DNA of 64,000 nt. Origin: an uncultured Legionella sp. Lineage in GTDB: Bacteria > Pseudomonadota > Gammaproteobacteria > Legionellales > Legionellaceae. Positions 12,007 through 20,823 of this stretch are shown here, piece by piece. The stretch's first letter is position 1; the number at the start of each line of letters is the position of its first letter. The stretch spans positions 1 to 64,000 of the forward strand of contig CABHON010000001.1 of assembly GCA_902168255.1 (NCBI GenBank), given 5' to 3'. The position numbers were made by a program, and so were the translations under genes. The notes below the pieces were generated by a model. That model was not told where the DNA came from, ran no database searches, and saw only the letters and a program-made list of their open reading frames with translations.

Positions 12007-12189
12007 ACCCTATTTTTCAGACCACATAAGTTCTCACTAATTTTTAGTTGTCATTGTGGATCTTGTCTTAAATAGAGCCAATAATGTGATATTTCTGCAA
12101 TTGGTACAACAGTCGGCACAAGTTATTAATAAATTGGTAATAACTTTATAGTACATTATTATTTTTTGGAACAACAGGAAAAATTAACG

Positions 12190-13062
12190 ATGAAACGCTA
12201 TTCAGAAAATAAAAACGAACAAAAGAAATTTACTACAGAATATGCTGATTTAATTTTTTTGCATTCCAAACAGATTGCTAAATTAATTAATCCCGAAAAA
12301 ACTATTATACTTGCACCGGGGCGCTCACCTTATTTCCATGCGATTGCTTTAAACCAGCTGGGTGTTAAAACATTCAATTTTGCTTTTTCTTCATATGTAT
12401 ATTGTTATAATGAGGTCCCTACCAAAGAGCAAATCCTAGCTTATAGACAATATTTGACAACTTTAGGCTTGCAACCTGAGTTGCTATATAATACAGAAAA
12501 TGAAATTGTTGTGCTTGACATCGTTATCTCTGGAACAACTATTGATAGTTTAATATTCTTCTTTTCTCATTGGCAATATGAAGTTACAATGGGATCTATG
12601 TCTCCAAATGAATGGGCCAAGAATGGTAAATCATTTGACGAATATCAACAATTAGAAAGAAAAATAAAAGGATTTAGAATTCCTAGTTCAATCTTTACTC
12701 TAGATCATCATATACCTCCAATTATCGACTTACCGGACATCCATGACACAGTAAATATTGCTGCTGACCTAGGAGCAAATACATTTCCAGTGACAATTCC
12801 GCATTATTCTTTTTATAGTTGGAATACTCATCCAAATGATTTACTTCCTACAGAAAGTAAATATTATCAAGATGCCATTGAGGCAAAAATAATTATGGAA
12901 AATTGCTGTAGGTCTCAATTACGAGCAAAAGAAATACTTCCTCAATACGGTACCAAGGTAAGGCAATCAAGTTTTTTTAGTGCTTTTAAAAAAAATGTAC
13001 AGACTTTGGAGGGGGGAAAAAATTTTTCTTCAGCAATTTCTTTGGTGAAAGCCTCAGGGTAA
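12190..13062 (+). CDS. Unrecognised protein with phosphoribosyltransferase-like motifs
   Basis: 290 aa from the ATG at 12190; AGGAAA 8 bp upstream chooses it over a TTG 24 bp earlier. Two motifs suggest the type I PRTase fold: LAPGRSP (41-47), and VVLDIVISGTT (107-117), which resembles the PRPP loop consensus VVLDDVxxTGTT but with the second acidic residue replaced by Ile. The rest is not familiar. It stands alone, with a 160-bp AT-rich gap upstream. It could be a degenerate PRTase or an effector; function is not assigned. Confidence 0.6.
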   Translation: MKRYSENKNEQKKFTTEYADLIFLHSKQIAKLINPEKTIILAPGRSPYFHAIALNQLGVKTFNFAFSSYVYCYNEVPTKEQILAYRQYLTTLGLQPELLYNTENEIVVLDIVISGTTIDSLIFFFSHWQYEVTMGSMSPNEWAKNGKSFDEYQQLERKIKGFRIPSSIFTLDHHIPPIIDLPDIHDTVNIAADLGANTFPVTIPHYSFYSWNTHPNDLLPTESKYYQDAIEAKIIMENCCRSQLRAKEILPQYGTKVRQSSFFSAFKKNVQTLEGGKNFSSAISLVKASG

Positions 13063-13206
13063 TGTAATAACCTCATCCTCTTATAAACGGCGTCAGTAAG
13101 TGCCAAAATATCATTTCATTATTATGAGAACTTTGGTTAGCTTGGTATTTGACTATTATGACATGCATCCCGAAATAGTCATGACTAAAACGGAATTCGC
13201 TCCGTT

Positions 13207-14421
13207 TTAGTCAAGTTTGGTTTTATAGAATCGCTCTACCAACATACTTCCTACGGTATTTCCCATTACATTCAATAAAGTTGCCGGTGGATCAATAATC
13301 AAACTGATGATAGCAATTAACATGAGACCTTCTTTAGGAAATCCATAGACAGAAAGAATCAACATTTCTCCCAACATACCACCACTAGGAATTGCACCCA
13401 TTACGGTTCCAACGAGCAGGGAAACTCCAATCGCCATTAGCCAAGAAGAATAATCAGTAAAAGGTAAATGAAAGAAAGAAAATAAAAAGATGATTTTGAC
13501 GATACCACCCATAATAGAACCTTGTTTATGAATCATGGTCCCTAAGGGAATAATGGTATTGTAAATTTCTGCGCGAATACCCATTTTTTCAGCAGCCTCT
13601 AAATTAACAGGTAGACTAGCTGCACTACTGCATGTCGCAAAAGCGGTTATAGCTGGAGGCAACATGTTTTTCCAAAAAGAAATGATGCCTACCTTTCCTC
13701 TAGCAATCCAAGCAAAAATAGAAAAACCGATAACAAAATAAAAGAGGGCTCCTATATAATAAAGGCAACCAATATGACAATAAGCACCGATTAATTCTTT
13801 TCCCCATTGGCCAACCAGTACAGCAAAATAAGCAAAAAACCCGATAGGCGCATAATACATTACCCAGGATGTTAACTTCATAAAGATAACCATACCTGCT
13901 TGAAAAAAATTTAAGAAGGGTTTGCCTTTCTCACCCACTGAGGCAGTAGCTCCGCCTAAAAAAAGGGCAAATAGAATTAAGGCTAAAAGATTTTCTCGCG
14001 AAAACAACTTAGGAAAATCAGAAACAGTTAGCAAATCCCAGACATGAGTCATATGAGTGGTGGGAAGCTGTTGAGATTCATTTAGATGCAACAGAGTCAG
14101 TGTCGAAAAACCACTGGCTGGGGGAAAAATGTTGATAACGCTTAACATGTAAATAGCCGCAATAATACCCATCGAGGCAAACACACCCACCATGGCAAGC
14201 ATAATTTTTCCTAAACGCCGCATACTGTCAATACTTGCAATTGACGAAGCAACACTAAAAAAAATGAGAGGAACTACAACAGTAAATAAGAGGTTTAAAA
14301 AAATATCACCCAAAGGTTTAAGCAAAAGTGCTTGCTCTTTTGCTACTATCCCAATTATAGTGCCGAGAATAACTGACAGTAGCAAAAGAAGGGAGAAACC
14401 ATAATTTTTTAAGATTTTCAC
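13207..14421 (-). CDS. Dicarboxylate/amino acid:cation symporter (DAACS/GltP family)
   Basis: 404 aa, highly hydrophobic, with the family's re-entrant-loop motif around TCSSAASLPVNLEAAE (about 268-283). The C-terminal segment after PSGGMLGEM and ending IDPPATLLNVMGNT carries the substrate/Na+ site. It imports glutamate, aspartate or C4-dicarboxylates with Na+ or H+. The start is a GTG whose AAGGAG ribosome site directly abuts it, 3 bp after the ffh stop, so it is probably read with ffh. Confidence 0.9.
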   Translation of the reverse strand: MKILKNYGFSLLLLLSVILGTIIGIVAKEQALLLKPLGDIFLNLLFTVVVPLIFFSVASSIASIDSMRRLGKIMLAMVGVFASMGIIAAIYMLSVINIFPPASGFSTLTLLHLNESQQLPTTHMTHVWDLLTVSDFPKLFSRENLLALILFALFLGGATASVGEKGKPFLNFFQAGMVIFMKLTSWVMYYAPIGFFAYFAVLVGQWGKELIGAYCHIGCLYYIGALFYFVIGFSIFAWIARGKVGIISFWKNMLPPAITAFATCSSAASLPVNLEAAEKMGIRAEIYNTIIPLGTMIHKQGSIMGGIVKIIFLFSFFHLPFTDYSSWLMAIGVSLLVGTVMGAIPSGGMLGEMLILSVYGFPKEGLMLIAIISLIIDPPATLLNVMGNTVGSMLVERFYKTKLD

Positions 14422-14424
14422 TCC

Positions 14425-15804
14425 TTAAAATAATCCTTCTGGCATACCTACTCCCATGCCACCGAGACCGCGCATCATTTTTTTCATACCACCTGCTGAA
14501 GAAAACTTCTTAAACATCTTCTGCATTTGAGTAAATTGTTTCAAGAGCTTATTCACGTCTTGAATTTCAGTACCTGAACCTTTTGCGATGCGTTGTTTCC
14601 TAGAGCCTGCAATAAGATGAGGAAAGCGGCGCTCTTTTTTAGTCATAGAATTAATAATAGCAATACTTTTCGCCATCATTTTTTCACTCGCTGCTAACGC
14701 ATTACCACTCTGGGCTTTTGCCATTGCGCCTCCCATACCGGGTAATTTACTTGCGAGTCCGGCTAACCCACCCATTGTACCAATTTGTTGTAATTGATCC
14801 CGAAAATCTTCAAAGTCAAATGATTTTCCTTTACGCAATTTTTGCGCCATTTTTTCACTTTTCTTCGCATCGGCTTTTCGTTCAATTGTTTCGATAAAAC
14901 TTAAAAGATCACCCATATCTAAAATGCGTGATGCCATTCGCTCTGGGAAAAATGCTTCTAAGGCATCCGTTTTTTCACCCATACCCACAAATTTAATAGG
15001 CTTACCGGTAACATGGGCAATAGATAACGCAGCCCCACCTCGGCTATCACCATCAACCTTGGTTAACACTATCCCTGTTAATGGCAACGCATCATGAAAA
15101 GCACGTGCTGTTTTAGCTGCATCTTGCCCTGTCATACTATCCACAACAAACAGCGTTTCGATAGGTGTTACCGCTTGATGAAGTGCTTTAATTTCTGTCA
15201 TCATCATATCATCAATATGCAAACGACCTGCCGTATCAACGATTAACACATCAATTTGCTCTTTTTTCGCCGCACTTAATGCTTGATTAACAATATCAAC
15301 AGGCTTTTGCGTAATTTCTGAAGGAAAATACTGAACATCCACGGTATGAGCTAATTGTTTCAACTGATCAATAGCTGCTGGACGATAAATATCGGTACTC
15401 ACCACCATGACTTTTTTCTTTTCAACACCTTTCAAAAAGGCAGCTAATTTGGCAGTAGTCGTTGTCTTACCCGAACCTTGAAGACCAGCCATTAATATTA
15501 CAGCAGGTGGTTGAGTATTAAAGGATAATGGTACTGGCTTTGAACCTAATAATTCAATTAATTCTTGATGGACAATTTTAATAAAAGCTTGTCCAGGATT
15601 TAATTCATTAGCAACTTCTTGACCTAATGCTTTTGCTTCAATCTGGGCAATAAAATCTTTTACTACAGGTAGCGCAACATCTGCTTCGAGTAAGGCATTC
15701 TTCACTTCTTTCAGTGTGTCCGCCATATTACTTTGGGTTAAACGTCCTTGCCCACGAATATTTTTTAGGGCCCGATTAAGGCGATCGGTTAAATTGTCGA
15801 ACAT
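14425..15804 (-). CDS. ffh: Signal recognition particle protein Ffh (SRP54)
   Basis: 459 aa with N, G and M domains in order. The G domain has GLQGSGKTTTT (about 107-117), the DTAGR motif near 190 and TKVDGD near 248. The Met/Gly-rich M domain ends in GGMGVGMPEGLF. It binds 4.5S RNA and signal sequences to target membrane proteins co-translationally. The 4.5S RNA gene is not in this window. It is divergent from mltB across a 183-bp gap. Confidence 0.97.
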   Translation of the reverse strand: MFDNLTDRLNRALKNIRGQGRLTQSNMADTLKEVKNALLEADVALPVVKDFIAQIEAKALGQEVANELNPGQAFIKIVHQELIELLGSKPVPLSFNTQPPAVILMAGLQGSGKTTTTAKLAAFLKGVEKKKVMVVSTDIYRPAAIDQLKQLAHTVDVQYFPSEITQKPVDIVNQALSAAKKEQIDVLIVDTAGRLHIDDMMMTEIKALHQAVTPIETLFVVDSMTGQDAAKTARAFHDALPLTGIVLTKVDGDSRGGAALSIAHVTGKPIKFVGMGEKTDALEAFFPERMASRILDMGDLLSFIETIERKADAKKSEKMAQKLRKGKSFDFEDFRDQLQQIGTMGGLAGLASKLPGMGGAMAKAQSGNALAASEKMMAKSIAIINSMTKKERRFPHLIAGSRKQRIAKGSGTEIQDVNKLLKQFTQMQKMFKKFSSAGGMKKMMRGLGGMGVGMPEGLF

Positions 15805-15933
15805 ACGTATATCTCTCTTAAATATTGAAGTTACTTTGGTATATATTGTACCAAAAGATTAGGCAGCAATATAGGTTTCTTAATTATTCAAAAAATACTT
15901 TAAACTAACCTTAATGGCGACAAAATTTTTTTA

Positions 15934-15942
15934 TGTTATACT
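15934..15942 (+). promoter_or_regulatory. Extended -10 element of the mltB promoter
   Basis: TGTTATACT is an extended -10. The -35 region is weak (TGGCGA, 16 bp upstream of the hexamer). It is the same extended -10 as before rpoH. Confidence 0.45.
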
Positions 15943-15987
15943 AAGACCGTTTGCAAGCAAAATTTCTGATAGAAGGTAGCGCACACC

Positions 15988-16989
15988 ATGAAAAAAAAAT
16001 TTCTACTCAAATTAAATTCCTGTTTTTTCTTAGGTTTTTTTCTTTTTTTTAGTCAACTTAGTTTAGCCCATCCTATGATTCCATGGCCTGCTTGGGTTGC
16101 ACAACTAAAAGAAGAAGCCGTTTCTGAAGGCATTTCCCCTTCTCTTTTTGATCGATTATTTGCCAATATTCCAGGTCCTTCCCAAAAAATAATAGGCCTT
16201 ATGCGATCACAGCCTGAACACCGATTAACCTATCCTCAATATTTACGGACTCGCGCAGGTGGTGGCCGTATTCCTATGGGACAACGAAAATACCAACAAT
16301 ATCGTCAAGTACTTAATAATATTGGTCAACGATACGGTGTAGATCCTTGTGTTATTGTTGCTTTATGGGGAATGGAAAGCAGTTATGGTAATTTTATGGG
16401 CGACTTTCCAACCATTCAAGCTTTAGCTACTTTAGCTTATGATTCCTCTCGTCCCGATGTTTTCAGACAAGAACTTTTAGATGCGCTTCATATGGTAAAC
16501 GATGGCCAAGTGACGGTTGAACAATTTAAAGGTGAATGGGCAGGCGCTTCTGGCCAATGTCAATTTCTACCTTCTAGCTGGTACAAATATGCCGTTGATT
16601 ATGATGGAAATGGAAGGAAAGATATTTGGGGATCAGTACCGGATGTCTTAGCTTCTATTGCTAATTATCTCAAAGGTCATGGCTGGCAGGCAGGACAACC
16701 ACGGGCAATTGCTGTTCAACTTCCTCCTGGTTTTAATGCAGACTATGTTCAAACACGCCAAGTTAAATCATTAAGTGATTGGGCGGCAATGGGCATTCGC
16801 CAAATTAACGGACAACCATTACCAAACAAAAACTTGAATGCTTTCTTAGTGCATCCTGATGGGGGGCCCGTTTGGTTAGCATTGAATAACTTCAAGACCT
16901 TGTTAGCTTATAATAATTCTATTTATTATGCTGGCACAGTTGGTTATATGGCAGATCAAATCTGCCATCGTTCAACTGCGATGGATTAA
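15988..16989 (+). CDS. mltB: Lytic murein transglycosylase B
   Basis: 333 aa. An N-terminal signal peptide (KKKFLLK followed by a hydrophobic core, cleavage after SLA near residue 27) sends it to the periplasm. The catalytic region ALWGMESSYGNFMGDF (about 126-141) contains the SLT family Glu, followed by GASGQCQFLPSSW near 187. It cleaves the glycan strand of peptidoglycan with formation of 1,6-anhydro-MurNAc. No lipobox is present, so it is a soluble SltB/MltB-type enzyme. Confidence 0.93.
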   Translation: MKKKFLLKLNSCFFLGFFLFFSQLSLAHPMIPWPAWVAQLKEEAVSEGISPSLFDRLFANIPGPSQKIIGLMRSQPEHRLTYPQYLRTRAGGGRIPMGQRKYQQYRQVLNNIGQRYGVDPCVIVALWGMESSYGNFMGDFPTIQALATLAYDSSRPDVFRQELLDALHMVNDGQVTVEQFKGEWAGASGQCQFLPSSWYKYAVDYDGNGRKDIWGSVPDVLASIANYLKGHGWQAGQPRAIAVQLPPGFNADYVQTRQVKSLSDWAAMGIRQINGQPLPNKNLNAFLVHPDGGPVWLALNNFKTLLAYNNSIYYAGTVGYMADQICHRSTAMD

Positions 16990-17025
16990 TTGAGGTAAAA
17001 ATTCTTCGCTCTTTTACTAAAGGGC

Positions 17026-17496
17026 GTTGTTGCATAAACCCACGAAGTAAAATTTAACAGAATCCTTCTGTTGTTTTTTCATTTAAGATCTTACAGAATG
17101 GTGCCTCTCCCTTGAGGGAGAGGATGCCCGATAGGGCAGGAGAGGGTGAAATCAAAACAAAGGAAATGACTCCCTTTACAATATTATTATGTTTTATCTG
17201 ATTTAAAATGATTTCCAATACGTCTTTATATATTATTAATACGTAATACATGCTCCCCAATTCCGTAAGATAGTTTGTTCTTCTTCATCATATTTACTCG
17301 TCAGACTCTTTGTGATAATTACCGTCTCATAGGGTTTATCATTCCACCCATATTATGACAGAATATTAATTTTCACCCTCTCCTGCCCTATCGGGCATCC
17401 TCTCCCTCAAGGGAGAGGCACCATTCTGTAAGATCTTAAATGAAAAAACAACAGAAGGATTCTGTTAAATTTTACTTCGTGGATGTATGCAACAAC
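17026..17496. mobile_element. Inverted-repeat element with decayed DUF559 cargo, copy 1
   Basis: Arms 17026-17151 and 17371-17496 are 126 bp each and inverted, with about two mismatches. Ends read GTTGTTGCATA. Each arm includes a nested hairpin (CCTCTCCCTTGAGGGAGAGG) and GCCCGATAGGGC. The 219-bp centre holds remnants of a DUF559 endonuclease gene on the minus strand. The whole region 16990-17542 otherwise has no gene. I see no unambiguous target-site duplication. Confidence 0.8.
17170..17330 (-). pseudogene. DUF559 endonuclease remnant
   Basis: Minus-strand reading with several frameshifts and stops recovers the order DGNYH, then DEE, RTNYLTELG, HVLRINN and KDVLEIILNQIK. This matches the C-terminal half of DUF559 proteins (EVDGxxH, then a YDxxRTxxLxxxGxxVLRxxN segment, then GVLExI). 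The catalytic-core Asp and His positions can still be seen, but the frame is broken. Confidence 0.6.
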
Positions 17497-17542
17497 ACAC
17501 CCTTCTTAGTAAAGGCAGCCTCACGTTAGCGAGGCCAGAGAT

Positions 17543-18868
17543 TTACTTACAATCCTTAATTTTTTCCCGCCATATTTGTGTCTTTTCCAAAATTGCTTTT
17601 TCATCCAATGTTGTTAATTCACGATTTCGCATAAGCGGACGTCCTTGAACCCAAACATCAGTGACTTGATGTTGATGCGCTGCATATACCACTTGTGATA
17701 TAGGATTATATACCGGTTGGGTGTTTGCGTCGCTTAAATCAATGGCAATCATATCGGCGGATTTTCCACATTCTAAACTACCCACTTCTTTATCCCAATG
17801 CATTGCTTTGGCACCGTTTAGTGTAGCCATTCGTAATGCATCGGCCGCAGAAACTGCCGTATCTTTTTGCGCTACTACTTTACCAATTAATGCTGCTGTC
17901 CGCATTTCACCAATCATATCCAGATCATTATTGCTGGCAGAACCATCAGTTCCCAATGCCACATTGACTTGGTTGTCTATTAACTTCTGTACTGGACAAA
18001 AACCACTTGCCAATTTTAAGTTAGATTCTGGGCAGTGAATGATATGAGCACCTGTTTCAACTAAAAGCGCTAAATCTTCTTCATTGACTTGAGTCATGTG
18101 AACGGCTTGAAAAAGAGGTGATAGTAAACCTAAATCATACATCCGTTTTAAAGGCCGTTTACCATATTTTTCTGTTTCAGAATGCACTTCAAATGCCGTT
18201 TCTTGCACATGCACATGAACCGGGATTTGATACTGTTGAGAAATTTCATTCGCTCTCAAGAAACCTGCATCGCCCACGGTATAAGGTGCATGAGGCGCCA
18301 AGGCCGGTTGAACCAAAGAATTACTCTTATATTGTTCAATGAACTCTATGCCTTTCGAATTAATGTAATCGAGATTGCTTCTGCCGACCAAATCTGCTGC
18401 CTCTAACAAAAGAAGACCCACGCGGCTTCTTAAGCCAGCTTTCAAAGAAGCTTCAGCAATGGTTTCATTAAAGAAATAATGCTCATTAAACCCAATAGTA
18501 CCGCAACGAACCATTTCTACGAAAGCTAATTCCGTACCATCTTGCACAAATTGCTCACTTAGATATTTCTTTTCTACTGGCCAAATATGGTGATTTAACC
18601 AATCCATTAAAGCCAAATCATCCGCCAATCCACGCAACAATGTCATGGGACTATGCGCATGTGCATTAATAAATCCTGGTAATATCACATGATTAGGAAG
18701 ATTAATTATTTGCATTGCATGATAAAGCTCTTTTGCTTTATCATGGGGTAAAAGATCGACAATCCGACCTTCATGCACTGCTAACGCATAATTCTCATGA
18801 AAGACATTATGCGGTTCAACGGGAATTACCCAGCGAGGCAATAATAAAGTATCAATTATTTTTGTCAT
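17543..18868 (-). CDS. mtaD: 5-methylthioadenosine/S-adenosylhomocysteine deaminase
   Basis: 441 aa amidohydrolase of the TRZ/ATZ group. The metal ligands begin at NAHAHSPMTLLRG (about 68-80), with HVHVQET near 220 and the catalytic FCPVQ/GTDG segment near 290-310. The GFNEHYFF segment fits the MTA/SAH deaminases. It would convert MTA or SAH to the inosine derivatives during methionine salvage. The other salvage genes are not nearby. The DUF1003 gene ends 21 bp upstream on the same strand. Confidence 0.88.
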   Translation of the reverse strand: MTKIIDTLLLPRWVIPVEPHNVFHENYALAVHEGRIVDLLPHDKAKELYHAMQIINLPNHVILPGFINAHAHSPMTLLRGLADDLALMDWLNHHIWPVEKKYLSEQFVQDGTELAFVEMVRCGTIGFNEHYFFNETIAEASLKAGLRSRVGLLLLEAADLVGRSNLDYINSKGIEFIEQYKSNSLVQPALAPHAPYTVGDAGFLRANEISQQYQIPVHVHVQETAFEVHSETEKYGKRPLKRMYDLGLLSPLFQAVHMTQVNEEDLALLVETGAHIIHCPESNLKLASGFCPVQKLIDNQVNVALGTDGSASNNDLDMIGEMRTAALIGKVVAQKDTAVSAADALRMATLNGAKAMHWDKEVGSLECGKSADMIAIDLSDANTQPVYNPISQVVYAAHQHQVTDVWVQGRPLMRNRELTTLDEKAILEKTQIWREKIKDCK

Positions 18869-18889
18869 AAGTAGTTATCTCTTGTTATA

Positions 18890-19426
18890 TTATTTTGAAA
18901 GATTATTACGCTTTAAAAGTTCATCAATGTCCTTAGAACCATTTACGTTCAGATGACCGACGATATCTAACAGTAAATTATTTTGATATTCTAAATGTTG
19001 TAAAATAACTTTAATTTCTTTTTCTGCTTTAACATTCACTTTTAAATCATGTTCCGCACGTAGTTCATTATGCAGTCCTTGAATATTTTGGCCAACCATG
19101 ATTAAAGGCATCAGTAGAATTTGAATTAGGTTGCTAATAAATAACCAGAAAATAAATCCCATGGGTGGATCAAATACCCATTGTTTAGGGGCTAAAAAAT
19201 TCCACCCTAACCAAAAAAAGGACCAAAAGAAAATGATGAGGAAAAATCCCATTGTACCAACTTGATTGGTAATCCACACAGCCAGTTTGTCCAATCGACT
19301 TACTTTCTTAAGGGTTTCCTTATGAACATTACGTAATGGAGAACGTTTTTCCAACAAGGAAGTTAATGAAGGAGGAAGAGAAGGCTTTTTAAATGATTTA
19401 GCTCGCTGACGACCTGTATTTTTCAT
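18890..19426 (-). CDS. DUF1003 membrane protein
   Basis: 178 aa. Two membrane spans (about 60-80 and 92-115) follow the family core DKLAVWITNQVGTMGFF. A conserved cytoplasmic stretch (NIQGLHNELRAEHDLKVN) and a coiled-coil-like C-terminal tail come next. DUF1003 proteins are widespread, small inner-membrane proteins without a known function. The Lys/Arg-rich N-terminus is probably cytoplasmic. Confidence 0.85.
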   Translation of the reverse strand: MKNTGRQRAKSFKKPSLPPSLTSLLEKRSPLRNVHKETLKKVSRLDKLAVWITNQVGTMGFFLIIFFWSFFWLGWNFLAPKQWVFDPPMGFIFWLFISNLIQILLMPLIMVGQNIQGLHNELRAEHDLKVNVKAEKEIKVILQHLEYQNNLLLDIVGHLNVNGSKDIDELLKRNNLSK

Positions 19427-19529
19427 TTTTAATATTTCTCGGTATCCAAAGCCACCATGATAACATAAACAACTATTTTAATGCACATTGTGGTATAATA
19501 CCTTCTGCCTTTCCAAATGGAGAAAACTT

Positions 19530-20486
19530 ATGACTTTAGATATGCAACGCCTTGAAAAACTTGGCTTGAAACAACTGCTCGGGCGACATTATTATGATGA
19601 GGAAGAATTTCAAGCGGTAATAGGCAAGAAACTTCGTGAGCTCACATTTGAATACTTAAAAGGTGAATTGCAAGATATTATTCCCGACGGCTTAGAAGTA
19701 AAAGAATTACGAAGAAATTTAAAAGCAATTGGGACATTTGAGTCCTTCATCAAAGAACAATCTCCGAATGGTGCATGGGCTACTGAATTGGAACTCACCA
19801 TATTAAGTGAATTAGTTGGAGCAAATTTTGCGGTAAGAATAACTCCTGATCAAAAAATACCTACTATTCTCACTGCCAATCCTTCTGAAACAAAACCAAC
19901 AATTCTGCTCATTAATGAAAAAGATGTTCATTGGAGCGCTACTGACAATAATGGTAAAAAGAAAAATACTGAAGGAAGGGGTAACTGTGGTTATCATGCT
20001 GTTGGACTAAAACTCCTCGATTTCATTCCTTTTAATGTATCTTTTAAATTTCCAAAGACAGCAGAAATGACAGCTAAATCCAACCAAAAATGGAAAGACA
20101 TCGCCCAACCATTTATGCCAAGCAAAAAAATCTCTCCCGCCGAACAAGAACTCACTGCCATTATTCAAAAAGAGGAACAAATGCGACTTAACTCTGCTAT
20201 TGAAACAGCAAAAAAAGCGGAAGAAGACTTCAATAATGCAATGGCAACAATGAAAAAAGAATCACCAGAAAAATATAAAGCAGTGCAAAAGCAAATGCAT
20301 GAAGATCATTTACTTGCACTGAAGCTATTTGTCGAAGATTTACCTGATGCTAACGGAAGAACAAAGACTTCTCACTCAATTGGTCAATTATTGATGGGAG
20401 GAAGAAACTATGACAAAACCTCTCTCGAAAAAGTACAAGCAACGTTGTTAGAAGAAAGCGGGTATAGTCGACCTTTGATGCCTTAA
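19530..20486 (+). CDS. Probable circularly permuted OTU-family cysteine protease (deubiquitinase-like effector)
   Basis: 318 aa from the ATG at 19530, preceded by GGAGAA; an earlier TTG at 19488 has no ribosome site. Residues about 56-160 carry the elements of an OTU protease: ELRRN (59-63), GTFESFI, GAWATELELTILSEL (81-95), then ILLINEKDVHWSA (125-137, catalytic His 134). The Cys motif GRGNCGYHAV (149-158, Cys 153) follows. In ordinary OTU enzymes the DGNCLFRA Cys motif comes first and the HY/HW motif last, so here the order is permuted. A helical, charged C-terminal part (200-300) follows. OTU proteases cleave ubiquitin, which bacteria lack, so a role in a eukaryotic host is implied. Family by motif, activity inferred. 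Confidence 0.65.
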   Translation: MTLDMQRLEKLGLKQLLGRHYYDEEEFQAVIGKKLRELTFEYLKGELQDIIPDGLEVKELRRNLKAIGTFESFIKEQSPNGAWATELELTILSELVGANFAVRITPDQKIPTILTANPSETKPTILLINEKDVHWSATDNNGKKKNTEGRGNCGYHAVGLKLLDFIPFNVSFKFPKTAEMTAKSNQKWKDIAQPFMPSKKISPAEQELTAIIQKEEQMRLNSAIETAKKAEEDFNNAMATMKKESPEKYKAVQKQMHEDHLLALKLFVEDLPDANGRTKTSHSIGQLLMGGRNYDKTSLEKVQATLLEESGYSRPLMP

Positions 20487-20559
20487 TGTGGGATTGCTTT
20501 TTGTAGAAAAGATTTCTGAGAAGAGGAAAAGATTGAGAATTATTAGTTTTTTTGAGATC

Positions 20560-20709
20560 CGTCATTGCGAGGAGCGGTATTGCGCAGCGTAGCGGAGCAA
20601 TAAAGCGACGCGGCAATCCAGACATCGATATCAATATTTTTCTGGATTGCCGCGTCCTGTTTTGTATTGCTGCGCTGGGCTTGCATACAAAACACTCCTC
20701 GCAATGACG
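20560..20709. repeat. Palindromic repeat family B, copy 1
   Basis: 150 bp with outer arms CGTCATTGCGAGGAG / CTCCTCGCAATGACG and inner arms GCGGCAATCCAG / CTGGATTGCCGC. It is related to the elements at 30879-31038 and 52461-52626. Similar palindromic repeats are known from Rickettsia and many other intracellular bacteria. It fills most of the 337-bp gap 20487-20823. The rest of the gap shows no gene, but includes GCAACAAC, the same end motif as the inverted-repeat elements. Confidence 0.85.
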
Positions 20710-20823
20710 CTCTCCGTGGGAGCCTTCTGCTGGATAGAATTATTTATGCAACAACGCGTTTGCAAAGGGGGCAATCCGCCATCAGAATCTTCCTAACATT
20801 TTACAATAAGCCTCTACAAACAC

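Noticed and set aside
17054-17260. A 68-codon minus-strand ORF as a gene
   Set aside because: Its N-terminal part is only a frame-shifted piece of the DUF559 remnant and the rest is the inverted-repeat arm.
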